DNA of 64,000 bases from assembly GCA_016716565.1 (NCBI GenBank), contig JADJWC010000004.1, positions 1 to 64,000 of the forward strand, written 5' to 3'. The notes below the pieces were generated by a model. That model had not been told where the DNA came from. It saw nothing but the letters and a program-made list of their open reading frames with translations, and made no database searches. Every line of letters begins with the position of its first letter. Position 1 is the stretch's first letter. Positions 55,330 through 64,000 of the stretch are shown here, piece by piece. A program made the translations under genes and the position numbers. This DNA is from a bacterium (lineage in GTDB: Bacteria > Bacteroidota > Ignavibacteria > Ignavibacteriales > Ignavibacteriaceae).

Positions 55330-55653
55330 AAATTTTCTTTTGAATAAAATTTACTTCCAAAAGATAAATGTATTAAAACTGCTTTTCAAAAATGATTATT
55401 GCAATAATTATATGTTTCATTATGCAATTAAGATTCAATAAAAAGTTTCAAAATAATAAAAAGCGATGTCGATACAATCATTTCCTTCTATTTTCAAAGT
55501 TCAGATTAATGAATATTCGGTATATTTATTGTGGAGGATAATTGTTCTAATCAACTAAACTATTTTATGGAGCGAGGGTAAAAGCTCCGGTAAAAACAAA
55601 AATTTTGATTATCAAATGGATTGATGTAATCCATATTTGAATAAAGGAAAGCT
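55330..55653. other. AT-rich intergenic region with small hairpin
   Basis: No gene supported. A hairpin GGAGC-GAGGGTAAAA-GCTCC (55569-55588) lies about 65 bases before the small ORF at 55654 and could be part of a leader RNA. The minus-strand tRNA promoter must also lie here. Confidence 0.35.
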
Positions 55654-55731
55654 ATGCTTACTGGTATTATCATCTTCTCTGTAGTTACATTGTTAACACT
55701 TTATATTTTGATTGGCGCTCGTCAGTCTTAA
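55654..55731 (+). CDS. 25-residue single-helix membrane peptide
   Basis: MLTGIIIFSVVTLLTLYILIGARQS split: one hydrophobic helix with a short basic end. AAAGGAAAG lies just before the ATG. The shape recalls KdpF-like or other regulatory membrane micropeptides, but no kdp genes are here. Function unknown. The next 186 bases hold nothing I recognise. Confidence 0.4.
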   Translation: MLTGIIIFSVVTLLTLYILIGARQS

Positions 55732-55917
55732 TCTACTCACCGGTATTCTTGCATCATAGCAGAGTTATGATGTAAGTCATTTCATTTTTTTTACTTTCTG
55801 AGCTTTGACATAATCAAATATCTTAGATATAGATAAGATAATTTGGTAAATGCGTATGATGTACTGATCAGAATTATTGATTAATTAAGGAGATGAATTT
55901 TTCTGATGAGAATGATT

Positions 55918-56268
55918 TTATGCAGTCGAAGTTGAACTTGCCAGAGCTTCTAATACCGAATCATATTTTTCGAAAATTTCAATAGCACCGGTGAGATGCA
56001 GGACGGAATGATTAAATATCCCACGCTTAACCAGCTTTAATGAACCACCTCTGATCTTAACCTTTTTCCAAATCACAACTAAAACACCAACGAAAGCAGA
56101 ATCCAGAAAATCACAATCATTCAAAGATATGACAATATTATGGAATCCTTTTTCGATTTCATCATCTATCATACTCTTGAATTCTATTGCTTCCTGAAAA
56201 GTAGCTTTATCAAGATTGACTGATGCAATCACATAATCGTTATGATGTCTTAATTCAAAGTTGTTCAT
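55918..56268 (-). CDS. STAS-domain (anti-sigma-factor antagonist) protein
   Basis: 116 residues: VIASVNLDKATFQEA, NIVISLNDCDFLDSAFVGVLVVIWK with the STAS D-S pair where partner kinases phosphorylate Ser, and a C-terminal FEKYDSVLEAL helix. ATG 56268 has GAGGG before it; an upstream ATG at 56301 is less likely. Probable partner-switching regulator of a sigma factor or surface process. No cognate kinase is beside it. Confidence 0.82.
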   Translation of the reverse strand: MNNFELRHHNDYVIASVNLDKATFQEAIEFKSMIDDEIEKGFHNIVISLNDCDFLDSAFVGVLVVIWKKVKIRGGSLKLVKRGIFNHSVLHLTGAIEIFEKYDSVLEALASSTSTA

Positions 56269-56590
56269 TTTGCCCTCGAATGGAAGATTTCTTCCTTGCA
56301 TTTTGCCAATAAATGTGCCAACAACTTTTTTTATAAAAATAGTAGTATGGAAGTATTATTTTGACGTTTGGCATTTTTACTTGGAATTTCAATGTATCAT
56401 TATTGCCAATGGTCATCAATATAGTATCAGAACAAAACAAATAAAAATCGTGATTAACAATTATTTACACTTTATCAATACTATGCTTGGAACAATCCTT
56501 GTATATAAATAAAAAGGTTTATTGGGCAATAAACCAGCCTCCGGCTAAACTATTTTGATAACATACTCAATATTTGAGGGCACATTCTTA
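56269..56590. other. Divergent intergenic region
   Basis: 322 bases without a supported gene. GGTTTATT-GGGC-AATAAACC near 56516-56535 forms a hairpin ahead of the small plus-strand ORF; it may be an attenuator or terminator. Promoters for the STAS gene and the small ORF are expected here. Confidence 0.35.
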
Positions 56591-56716
56591 ATGAATAAAA
56601 TTAAGTTTTTTTCTTTCATCATTGCTGTTGAAATTATTGTAATTGCAATATTGTTAATAGTATGGTTCAGTGATTCTTTAACATCCAATCCTGATTCAGA
56701 CAAAATAATTTTTTGA
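56591..56716 (+). CDS. 41-residue membrane peptide
   Basis: MNKIKFFSFIIAVEIIVIAI, a single helix, then polar SDSLTSNPDSDKIIF. GAGGG precedes the ATG. It lies 31 bases before the MORN-like gene. No family recognised. Confidence 0.45.
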   Translation: MNKIKFFSFIIAVEIIVIAILLIVWFSDSLTSNPDSDKIIF

Positions 56717-56747
56717 GGAAGAAGTAATTTATTCAAAGGGTACAGAT

Positions 56748-57152
56748 ATGCCTTTTACGGGAAGAATGCTTGATACTCTGGATAATAAATTAATTGTTGA
56801 CTACAATGTGGTAAATGGTTTTAAGCAGGGTGAATTTTATCTTTTGAAAATGGACGGCAGTTACGCTGTGCTTGGTCATATGAAAAAAAATAAAAATGAC
56901 GGTGATTGGAAATACTTTTACGATAGCGGGCAGCTTGAATGTTCCGGCAGTTTTATTGATGATGAACCTTCAGGAAAATGGATTTGGTATCATAAGAATG
57001 GTAATATGAAATGTGAGGGGAATTATATTAATGGTAAACCTGAAGGACGATGGATAAAGTATGATCAAAAAGGTAATTCAATCAAAGTTGTAAATTACCG
57101 TTACGGTGAGGTGGTAAGCCTCATTCAGCTAAATACACCAACCATCATCTGA
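56748..57152 (+). CDS. MORN/YwqK-type repeat protein
   Basis: 134 residues with at least three repeats of the G-x-W-x-x-Y/Y-x-x-x-G-x-x-x-x-x-G type: DGDWKYFYDSGQLECSG, SGKWIWYHKNGNMKCEG, EGRWIKYDQKGN. Such repeats form beta-hairpin stacks used in binding or as antitoxin-like modules (YwqK family). No signal peptide. Role unknown. Confidence 0.75.
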   Translation: MPFTGRMLDTLDNKLIVDYNVVNGFKQGEFYLLKMDGSYAVLGHMKKNKNDGDWKYFYDSGQLECSGSFIDDEPSGKWIWYHKNGNMKCEGNYINGKPEGRWIKYDQKGNSIKVVNYRYGEVVSLIQLNTPTII

Positions 57153-57159
57153 CTAACTT

Positions 57160-60100
57160 TTAGTTAAAAGAATCTTTAACTAGTTTCTTTTGCTGCTGTG
57201 TCGAAATCTTGTAAGAACCAACAGCCGGACTCGCACTCTCCGATCTTCCTGAGTAATCCAATTCACAATCTTTTGGCAGATCATTACGTAGCCTGTGATA
57301 CAAAAAATTCCAGGCTCCCATATTTTTAGGTTCTTCCTGAACCCATTTTACTTTTTTTACTGATGGATATTTTTCAACAATTTTTCTAATCTTTTTTGAA
57401 GCGTAGGGATAAAACTGCTCGATTCTGATGATTGCAGTATTATTTATTTTATTATCTGCTCGGAATTTAGTCAGATCGTAATAAACTTTTCCGCTTGTTA
57501 AAATCAAATGATCTACTTTCTTTGGATTCTGAATTGTATCATCATCGATAACTTCTTCGAATTTCCCATTGAGGAATTCTTCCTTTGCTGATTTAGCGTC
57601 GGGGTATCTAAGCAAACTTTTGGGTGTCATTAATACTAAAGGTATTTTCATACCAGATTTCATTTGTCTTCGTAAAAGATGAAAATATTGTGCTGGAGTA
57701 GTAACGTTGCAAACCTGCATATTATTCTCAGCACTGAGTATGAGGAATCTTTCAAGTCGTGCACTGGAATGTTCTGGACCCTGTCCTTCAAATCCATGTG
57801 GTAGAAGCATTACAAGATTATTCGGAATTTGCCATTTTTCATAAGATGCTACGATGAAGTTATCAATGATGATCTGCGCGCCGTTAGCAAAATCACCGAA
57901 CTGGGCTTCCCAAATAACGAGAGATAAAGGATCGACAACGCTGTAACCAAATTCAAATCCAAGTACAGCAGCTTCAGAAAGTAAGCTGTCCAGTGCTTCC
58001 AGATGGGCTTGATTTTCGTTTAGGTGGTTTAATGGAAAATATTCGGCCCCGGTTTTTATATCAGTAAAAGCAAGATGTCGCTGGCTGAATGTTCCTCTCA
58101 CGCTGTCCTGACCGCTAAGTCTCACTGGAATTCCTTCAAGAAGTAAACTGCCGAAAGCCAATGATTCCGCAAATGCCCAATCAGCTTTTCCCGAACCATC
58201 AATTAATTTTCTTCTACTTTCAAGAAATTTTGCGAGTTTGGGATGTCCGTTAAAATCCTGCGGGATTTTTGTTATACCATCGATTATAGTTTTCAGTGCT
58301 TCATCTGAAATTGAAGTATTTTTTTCTGAATGGATTACTTCAATTTCCTTTTTTGGAACAGCAAGGATAAGATCACCTTCGAATTTCTTACTTTCTTTCC
58401 TGATCTTTTCGATGGAAGCATTCATTGTGTTGTTCAAACTGTCATTGAACTTCTTGATTTCATTCTCAGAAATAATCTTTTCGCTAATTAATTTTTCCTG
58501 GTAAATCTGTCTTACCGAAGGATGTTCCTTTATTTTTGCGTACAATATCGGCTGCGTGAATCCTGGTTCGTCACCTTCGTTGTGTCCATGACGTCTGTAT
58601 CCGAATAAATCAATAACAACATCTTTCTTAAATATTTGTCTGTACTCACAGGCAAGTTTGGTAACCCAAAGAGCCGCTTCGGGATCATCACCATTTACAT
58701 GGAAAATTGGCGCCTGAATCATCTTTGCAACATCAGTTGCATATTGTGAAGACCGGGCTTCATCAGGAGTGGTAGTAAATCCAATTTGATTATTGACTAT
58801 TATGTGAACAGTTCCGCCGGTCCTGTATCCGCTTAATTGCGAAAGATTCAAAGTTTCTGCAACGATTCCTTGTCCGGCAAATGCAGCATCTCCGTGAATC
58901 AATAGAGACATCACTTTAACATGACTTTTATTGTCACCCATTCGTGTTTGCTTTGCTCTAACCATTCCTTCAACAACAGGATTAACCCATTCAAGGTGAC
59001 TTGGATTTGCGGCTACAGATACAGTTATGCTTTTTCCACCTAATGTTTTGTAATTGCCTGTTGCACCCAGATGATATTTTACATCACCGGAACCCCCGAT
59101 TGAATCCGGATCCCTGATATCTTCAAACTCGACAAAGATTGATTCATAAGATTTACCAATGACATTTGCTAAAACGTTTAGTCTTCCGCGGTGAGCCATC
59201 CCCATCACTACTTCTTTAATATTATGGTCTGCAGATTCACTAAGTATCAAATCAATCAGAGGAATTAACGTTTCACTGCCTTCTAGTGAAAATCTTTTAT
59301 GACCAACAAACTTGCTGTGGATGAAATGTTCAAATGATTCAGCAGCGATAAGCTTTTTCAGAATATTTATCTTTGTTTCATTATCAAAGTTTGGGGTGTT
59401 CTTCACTGGTTCCATTTTATTTTGAAGCCAAGCTTTCTCAGCCGGACTTTGGATGTGCATGTACTCAACACCAATTTTATCACAATAAGTTTTCTCAAGG
59501 ATATTGAGGATTTCACGTAGTGTAGCAGTATTCAAATTGCCAAAACCGCCGGTAATAAAATGTCGATCCAGATCCCATATTGTCAAATTATAACTTACGG
59601 GATCTAACTCTGCGTGGTATTGAGTTTTAGAACCAAGCGGATCAAGATCAGCAATAAGATGACCTCTTACTCTGAATAAATTAATTAATTGCAAGACTTT
59701 TGCCTGCTTAACAATCTCTTCTGTGTTTGCAGTGGTTTCAAATATTCCCGGCTGATAATCTGTCTGCCATCTCAGAGGTTTGAAAGGAAGCTTTAACGAC
59801 TCAAAAATATCATCGTAAAAATCATCTTGACCTAAAAGAAGATCATTTATTGCTTTAAGAAATAATCCGGATTCAGCTCCCTGAATTATTCTATGATCAT
59901 AAGTACTTGTAATGTTCATCGTTTTGCTGATACCAAGAGTTGAAATTGTTGTTTGAGACATTGCCTGGTATTCAGCGTTATATTGAATTGCACCGGTTGC
60001 TATGATGGTTCCCTGACCAACCATTAATCTTGGGACAGAAGCCACTGTTCCAATTGTTCCCGGATTGGTTAGTGTTATAGTAGTTCCGAGAAATTCATTT

Positions 60101-60771
60101 GGATCAATAGTTCCTTTTCGTGATCTGCTGATAAGATCTTCGTATGCATTCCAAAACTCATTGAAGTTTAATTTATTTGCACTTTTAATATTCGGAACAA
60201 TCAATGAACGTGAGCCATCTTTTCGTTCGATATCAATAGCGAGTCCAAGATTAACATCTTTTCTTTTAATGATTTGAGGTTTACCATCAATGATTGTATA
60301 AGCATTATTCATCACCGGCATTGATTGAACTGCTTTAAGAATAGCCCAGCTGATTAGATGGGTGAAAGAGATTTTCTTTTTAATCGTTCTCTGAAGATGA
60401 TTATTTATCAGAGTTCTATTCTCTTCAAGCAGTTTTACAGGAATTGTTCTTTGTGATGTTGCCACTGGGACAGACAAACTGTTTACCATATTTGCCAGAA
60501 TTTTTTCTGAACTTCCTGCGATTATCTGGACTTCATCATTTTCTCCTGGTTGAGGAAGAGGTATGTTCACTGATTGCAGAGTTGAGCCACTCATATTCTT
60601 CCCGTTTCCACCTTCTGGACTGGATATATCTCCAAAAAATTTTCTCCATTGCTCAGGGACTTTATCGGGACTTTTAACATATTCATCATATAGGTATTCA
60701 ATGAACCATGTGTTTGCACCGAACTTTTCAAGTTCTTCCAACTGCTTTTTTGATAACGATTTACTTTTCAT
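57160..60771 (-). CDS. Multifunctional 2-oxoglutarate dehydrogenase (E2-E1 fusion, Kgd type)
   Basis: 1,203 residues. The N-terminal E1 tail (FGANTWFIEYLYDEYVKSP) is followed by a linker, then an acyltransferase domain (about 95-340) with HRIIQGAESG as the E2 active site, then a full thiamine-dependent E1 (about 365-1200: GMAHRGRLNVLANV, GDAAFAGQG, LEHFIHSKF-like, HGFEGQGPEHSSARLERFL). No lipoyl domain is present, as in actinobacterial Kgd. It decarboxylates 2-oxoglutarate and transfers the succinyl group, using a lipoyl carrier in trans, in the TCA cycle. Confidence 0.92.
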   Translation of the reverse strand: MKSKSLSKKQLEELEKFGANTWFIEYLYDEYVKSPDKVPEQWRKFFGDISSPEGGNGKNMSGSTLQSVNIPLPQPGENDEVQIIAGSSEKILANMVNSLSVPVATSQRTIPVKLLEENRTLINNHLQRTIKKKISFTHLISWAILKAVQSMPVMNNAYTIIDGKPQIIKRKDVNLGLAIDIERKDGSRSLIVPNIKSANKLNFNEFWNAYEDLISRSRKGTIDPNEFLGTTITLTNPGTIGTVASVPRLMVGQGTIIATGAIQYNAEYQAMSQTTISTLGISKTMNITSTYDHRIIQGAESGLFLKAINDLLLGQDDFYDDIFESLKLPFKPLRWQTDYQPGIFETTANTEEIVKQAKVLQLINLFRVRGHLIADLDPLGSKTQYHAELDPVSYNLTIWDLDRHFITGGFGNLNTATLREILNILEKTYCDKIGVEYMHIQSPAEKAWLQNKMEPVKNTPNFDNETKINILKKLIAAESFEHFIHSKFVGHKRFSLEGSETLIPLIDLILSESADHNIKEVVMGMAHRGRLNVLANVIGKSYESIFVEFEDIRDPDSIGGSGDVKYHLGATGNYKTLGGKSITVSVAANPSHLEWVNPVVEGMVRAKQTRMGDNKSHVKVMSLLIHGDAAFAGQGIVAETLNLSQLSGYRTGGTVHIIVNNQIGFTTTPDEARSSQYATDVAKMIQAPIFHVNGDDPEAALWVTKLACEYRQIFKKDVVIDLFGYRRHGHNEGDEPGFTQPILYAKIKEHPSVRQIYQEKLISEKIISENEIKKFNDSLNNTMNASIEKIRKESKKFEGDLILAVPKKEIEVIHSEKNTSISDEALKTIIDGITKIPQDFNGHPKLAKFLESRRKLIDGSGKADWAFAESLAFGSLLLEGIPVRLSGQDSVRGTFSQRHLAFTDIKTGAEYFPLNHLNENQAHLEALDSLLSEAAVLGFEFGYSVVDPLSLVIWEAQFGDFANGAQIIIDNFIVASYEKWQIPNNLVMLLPHGFEGQGPEHSSARLERFLILSAENNMQVCNVTTPAQYFHLLRRQMKSGMKIPLVLMTPKSLLRYPDAKSAKEEFLNGKFEEVIDDDTIQNPKKVDHLILTSGKVYYDLTKFRADNKINNTAIIRIEQFYPYASKKIRKIVEKYPSVKKVKWVQEEPKNMGAWNFLYHRLRNDLPKDCELDYSGRSESASPAVGSYKISTQQQKKLVKDSFN

Positions 60772-60864
60772 TTGATATTATCAGAATTTTATTTCTTTTA
60801 GTAACTTATTTAAGATTAATTTTATTAAATAGATGAATATCAATCAATTCGATTAATAATCTTT

Positions 60865-61512
60865 ATGATAGTACAAAAATCTATTCATAATTTACGGCGT
60901 GAATATAAGGTAAACAAATTATCTGAGGAAACGGTTCACAAAAACCCTTTTAAGCAGTTTGAAATATGGTTTTCGGAAGTGATAAAATTGAAATTAAAAG
61001 AGCCAAACGCAATGGTTCTCGCAACTTCAGATAAAAACGCAAAGCCTTCTGCGAGAGTTGTGTTGCTAAAGGGTTTTAGAAAAGATGGATTTGTTTTTTT
61101 TACCAACTATAACAGCACTAAAGGAAAAAGTCTAAAAGAAAATCCATCGGCAGCACTTTTATTTTTTTGGGCTGAATTGGAAAGACAGGTTAGGATTGAA
61201 GGTAAAGTAAAAAAAATATCACGTTTGGAATCACAAAAGTATTTTAATTCACGACCACTTGCTAGTCGCATCGCCGCCTGGGCTTCAGAACAGAGTAAAA
61301 TAATTTCCGACAGACATTTTATTGACCTCAGGTTCGCAGAATTAAAAAATCAGTTTAAAGGGAAAAGAATACCGGTTCCTCAAAATTGGGGAGGCTTTGT
61401 TTTAGTCCCGGATTATTTTGAATTCTGGCAGGGAAGGGAAAACCGTTTGCACGACAGAATTTGTTACAGGAAAATGAAAAGTGGTTGGAAAATTTTCAGG
61501 CTTGCACCTTAA
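60865..61512 (+). CDS. pdxH: Pyridoxamine 5'-phosphate oxidase
   Basis: 215 residues. Conserved FMN and substrate motifs: EPNAMVLATSDKNAKPSARVVLLKG split, FFTNYNSTKGKSL, ERQVRIEGKV, SRIAAWASEQS, and the C-terminal FWQGRENRLHDRI, RLAP. It oxidises pyridoxamine or pyridoxine phosphate to pyridoxal phosphate in the cytosol. Normal length and end. No damage. Confidence 0.94.
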   Translation: MIVQKSIHNLRREYKVNKLSEETVHKNPFKQFEIWFSEVIKLKLKEPNAMVLATSDKNAKPSARVVLLKGFRKDGFVFFTNYNSTKGKSLKENPSAALLFFWAELERQVRIEGKVKKISRLESQKYFNSRPLASRIAAWASEQSKIISDRHFIDLRFAELKNQFKGKRIPVPQNWGGFVLVPDYFEFWQGRENRLHDRICYRKMKSGWKIFRLAP

Positions 61513-61513
61513 A

Positions 61514-62374
61514 CTAAAAATTGAATCTCTTCTTAATCATAGGTGATTGTGAAATTAAACTTCTCACTAGGATTGCACACAAAATAATTACTCCTCCGAT
61601 AATTGCCGTTACTGATGGTGTCTCGCCATATCCAATGAAAACCCAAACCGGATTGAGTACAGGTTCAATCATTGAAATGATGGAAGCTTCAACTGCATAA
61701 ATTCTTTTTAGTCCCGAAGCAAAGAATGCATAAGCAAGTGCTATCTGAAAAACTCCGAGAAAGCTAACCATCCACAAATCTGAAAAGCTGATTACTTTTA
61801 GTGACGACAGGAAAGGAATACATATCAATGCAACAAGAATATTTCCCCAGAAAATACTGCTCTGTTGATATTTCTGGTCATTCTGTTTCATCCCTAAAAA
61901 CAATGCCGCGAACGTAATTCCAGAAATTAATGCAACAAGATTTCCTTCAAGATGTCCTGGTTCAAGCTTTCCTACAAAGAACAAAATCATTCCGATTATG
62001 CAGACACCGACTGTAATGATGTTGATTCTTTCGTATCGTGTTTTATTTAGCAGAGGCTCGAATATCAATACGTAAATCGGTGCAGTTGCCTGCAGGAAAA
62101 TAGCATTTGCAGCAGTTGTAGTTTTTGTGGCAATAACAAATGTGATTAAAACTATCGCATAAATAAATGAATTGATCAGGCTGAGCTTATTGAAAATAAG
62201 TGTTCGTTTTTTAAAAATTAGAGCAAATGTGATAGCAGCTATCAAGCATCTGAAAAAAGATAACTGCATTGCATTAAAGGAAATCAGCTTTATAAAGAGT
62301 CCACCGCTGCTCCAGAGTAAGGCAGCAGTGAAAACGTAAAGTATTCCTTTTTGATGTTCGGAAAGATTTTTCAT
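61514..62374 (-). CDS. EamA-family transporter
   Basis: 286 residues, ten helices in two EamA repeats: LLWSSGGLFIKLISFNAMQLSFFRC split in repeat 1, FASGLKRIYAVEASIISMIEPVLNPVW in repeat 2. A metabolite exporter of undefined substrate. Convergent with pdxH, one base apart. Confidence 0.82.
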   Translation of the reverse strand: MKNLSEHQKGILYVFTAALLWSSGGLFIKLISFNAMQLSFFRCLIAAITFALIFKKRTLIFNKLSLINSFIYAIVLITFVIATKTTTAANAIFLQATAPIYVLIFEPLLNKTRYERINIITVGVCIIGMILFFVGKLEPGHLEGNLVALISGITFAALFLGMKQNDQKYQQSSIFWGNILVALICIPFLSSLKVISFSDLWMVSFLGVFQIALAYAFFASGLKRIYAVEASIISMIEPVLNPVWVFIGYGETPSVTAIIGGVIILCAILVRSLISQSPMIKKRFNF

Positions 62375-62476
62375 TTGTTCAGCAAATATAACTACCGGAT
62401 AAACAGATTTAATTAAAGTTATTTTTTATAAAATCATCACTAAATTAAGCTCAACAAATCGGATATTTTTTATTGT

Positions 62477-62905
62477 ATGAATGGCAATTACAAATTCGTG
62501 GATCACACTGCTGACATTGCAGCAGAATTGGAAGGCAGCAGTCTTCAGGATTTATTTGAAGCTGGTGCAAAAGCATGGTTCACTGCAATAACCAGCGATG
62601 AATCCATTGAAGCAGATGATTATATGGAAATTGAACTTTCAGCTTCATCCAAAGAAGAGCTTCTGGTTACTTTCTTAAATGAGCTTAATTATTTACTGCT
62701 TGCAAAAAGATGGTTGTATGTATCAATCGAATCATTTAAACTATTTGAGGATGCTGAAGGTTTTGAGCTATCTGCCGAATTAAAAGGAGCACCTGTGTCA
62801 ATCGATTTTCCAATGAAGCACGAAATAAAATCTGTAACGTATCATCAAGTTGAGATAGTGGAAGTAAATGGCAAGTACTCAACCCTTGTTGTTTTTGATA
62901 TTTAA
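62477..62905 (+). CDS. Archease
   Basis: 142 residues: FVDHTADIAAELEG with the conserved D-H-T-A-D, FEAGAKAWF, LLVTFLNELNYLL, IKSVTYHQVEI and VVFDI at the C terminus (Asp metal ligand). Archease speeds the guanylation and multiple turnover of RtcB, which is encoded 23 bases downstream, so the pair is a functional RNA-ligation operon. Confidence 0.92.
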   Translation: MNGNYKFVDHTADIAAELEGSSLQDLFEAGAKAWFTAITSDESIEADDYMEIELSASSKEELLVTFLNELNYLLLAKRWLYVSIESFKLFEDAEGFELSAELKGAPVSIDFPMKHEIKSVTYHQVEIVEVNGKYSTLVVFDI

Positions 62906-62928
62906 CAATTTCTTCGAGGAGAATAATC

Positions 62929-64000
62929 ATGAATATCGGCGGAATTGAATTAACCAGAGTGAGAGAAAATTTATGGGAGATTCCCGCTAACGGAGATATG
63001 AAAGTATCGGGAAGAGTGTATATCTCGCAGGAAATGATTGAAAAAGGTTTGAAAGATGATGAGGCATTAAAGCAGGTTGTAAATGTTGCCCACCTTCCGG
63101 GAATAGAAAAATATTCACTTGCCATGCCAGATATCCATTGGGGTTATGGCTTTCCAATAGGAGGTGTCGCAGCAACAAATCTTGATGAAGGAGTAATTTC
63201 TCCGGGAGGAGTTGGTTATGATATTAATTGCGGAGTAAGACTGGCAACAACAAATCTGGAATATGAACCGCTAAAAAATAAAATTGATACCCTCGTCTCA
63301 AAATTGTTCCATGCTGTCCCAACAGGAGTTGGTGCAAGTGGTGCAATTAAAAAACTTTCAATACCAGATTTAAAAAAAGTTTTGTCAAAAGGTTCTGTTT
63401 GGGCACTTGAAAACGATCTTGGAGTTTCTTCAGATATTGATTTTACTGAAGAAAGCGGAACGTTAAAAAATGCAGACACCGATGCAGTCAGTCAGCGTGC
63501 TTATGAACGGGGAGCAGACCAGCTGGGAACTCTCGGTTCAGGAAATCATTTTCTTGAAGTTGATGTTGTTGAAGATATTTACGACTCAAAAGTTGCGGAG
63601 GTATTTGGATTATTTCCCGGACAAATTGTAATTCAAATTCATACTGGTTCCCGCGGACTTGGCTACCAGGTTTGTGATGATTACCTGAAAATCCTTCTTA
63701 AAGCTAGCAATAAATATGGATTCAAATTGCCCGACCGACAACTCGCATGCGCACCAATCAATTCTCAGGAAGGAATGGATTATCTGGCTGCAATGCAAGC
63801 CGCTGCTAATTTTGCATGGAATAACCGTCAGGTGATAATGCATCTTGCTAAAAAAAGTTTTCAAAGAGACATTCACAATCAATGAATCAGAATTGGGATT
63901 TAAACTTTTATATGATGTGTGTCATAACATTGCAAAGATTGAAAAGCACAAAATCGGGAATGAAGAAAAAGAAGTGTGTGTTCATAGGAAAGGAGCTACA
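62929..64000 (+). CDS. rtcB: RtcB RNA ligase (frameshifted, continues past the window)
   Basis: Up to 63850 a normal RtcB: PDIHWGYGFPIGGVA, PGGVGYDINCGVR (Cys and Asp metal ligands), GSGNHFLEV and HTGSRGLGYQV. An A-run of 7 at 63850-63856 breaks the frame: with 6 A the reading goes on as VFKETFTINESELGF and reaches HRKGAT, the GMP-binding His region, at the edge. So an extra A, probably a sequencing error. The enzyme joins 2',3'-cyclic phosphate to 5'-OH RNA ends with GTP and Mn2+. RBS GAGGAGA. Confidence 0.92.

Noticed and set aside
56261..56512. 83-residue plus-strand frame opposite the STAS promoter
   Set aside because: No RBS, composition like translated non-coding AT-rich DNA, and it overlaps the start of the STAS gene.

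Overview
The window is AT-rich, densely packed bacterial DNA. The best lineage pointer is the secreted protein at 30041-31366, which ends in a type IX secretion sorting domain of the kind abundant in Ignavibacteria and related Bacteroidota/Chlorobiota. A lipoyl-less multifunctional 2-oxoglutarate dehydrogenase, a Wzi-like capsule protein and tRNA-linked GIY-YIG debris fit that group. The lineage is an inference from gene content; there is no rRNA or marker phylogeny here.

Region A (1-29.8 kb, all + strand) is a copper and metal handling block. It holds two multicopper oxidases (one fused to a CopB-like barrel), two P1B ATPases (one CPC, one with the variant CPD), four YHS domains in three proteins, a cupredoxin, Met-rich and His-rich small proteins, a Spy-like protein, a permease with a thioredoxin-like partner, two DUF302 proteins and a SHOCT protein. 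Respiratory genes are interleaved with these: a Rieske protein and a reordered complex I module nuoL-J-K-M without nuoN. A lycopene-cyclase-domain protein, a frameshifted type II (archaeal-type) GAPDH, an HtrA protease and an M50 protease also lie here. An RNA polymerase alpha-CTD-like gene with an in-frame TGA and the T9SS cargo gene close the block.

Region B (31.5-35.6 kb, - strand) is a tight operon of phage or plasmid flavour: a phiEco32-type amidoligase, a Cys-rich zinc protein, a class II glutamine amidotransferase, several tiny proteins and a Gam-like protein, ending in a clear terminator. The amidoligase plus amidotransferase pair looks like an ammonia-fed peptide or amine ligation system.

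Region C (35.7-51.7 kb) is a defence island. It contains a single-chain type IIG restriction-modification protein (one frameshift), an AVAST type III-like pair (2101-aa nuclease-STAND NTPase plus a small partner), a Fic protein with an AbiEi-like N terminus behind a 24-bp-phased repeat array, an XRE/ImmA pair, and divergent from it a bacterial ubiquitin-like conjugation operon: tandem ubiquitin-like protein, E2-like protein and a JAB-E1 fusion, followed by a YdjM-like protein and a DUF2188 protein. At 51994-52038 lies the 3' half of a tRNA-Asp without its 5' half, followed by a terminator. This is the expected scar at one end of an integrative element. No matching full tRNA-Asp was noticed to the left, so the element may extend past the window start and include the copper block.

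Region D (52-64 kb) looks like core chromosome: a HAD protein, a Wzi-like protein, tRNA-Val and tRNA-Gly with a decayed GIY-YIG insertion, a STAS protein, a MORN-type protein, 2-oxoglutarate dehydrogenase, pdxH, an EamA transporter, archease and rtcB.

Several conserved genes carry one- or two-base frameshifts, often in A-runs (GAPDH, CopA, the type IIG enzyme, rtcB). The rtcB case points to residual sequencing or assembly errors at least as much as to real decay.
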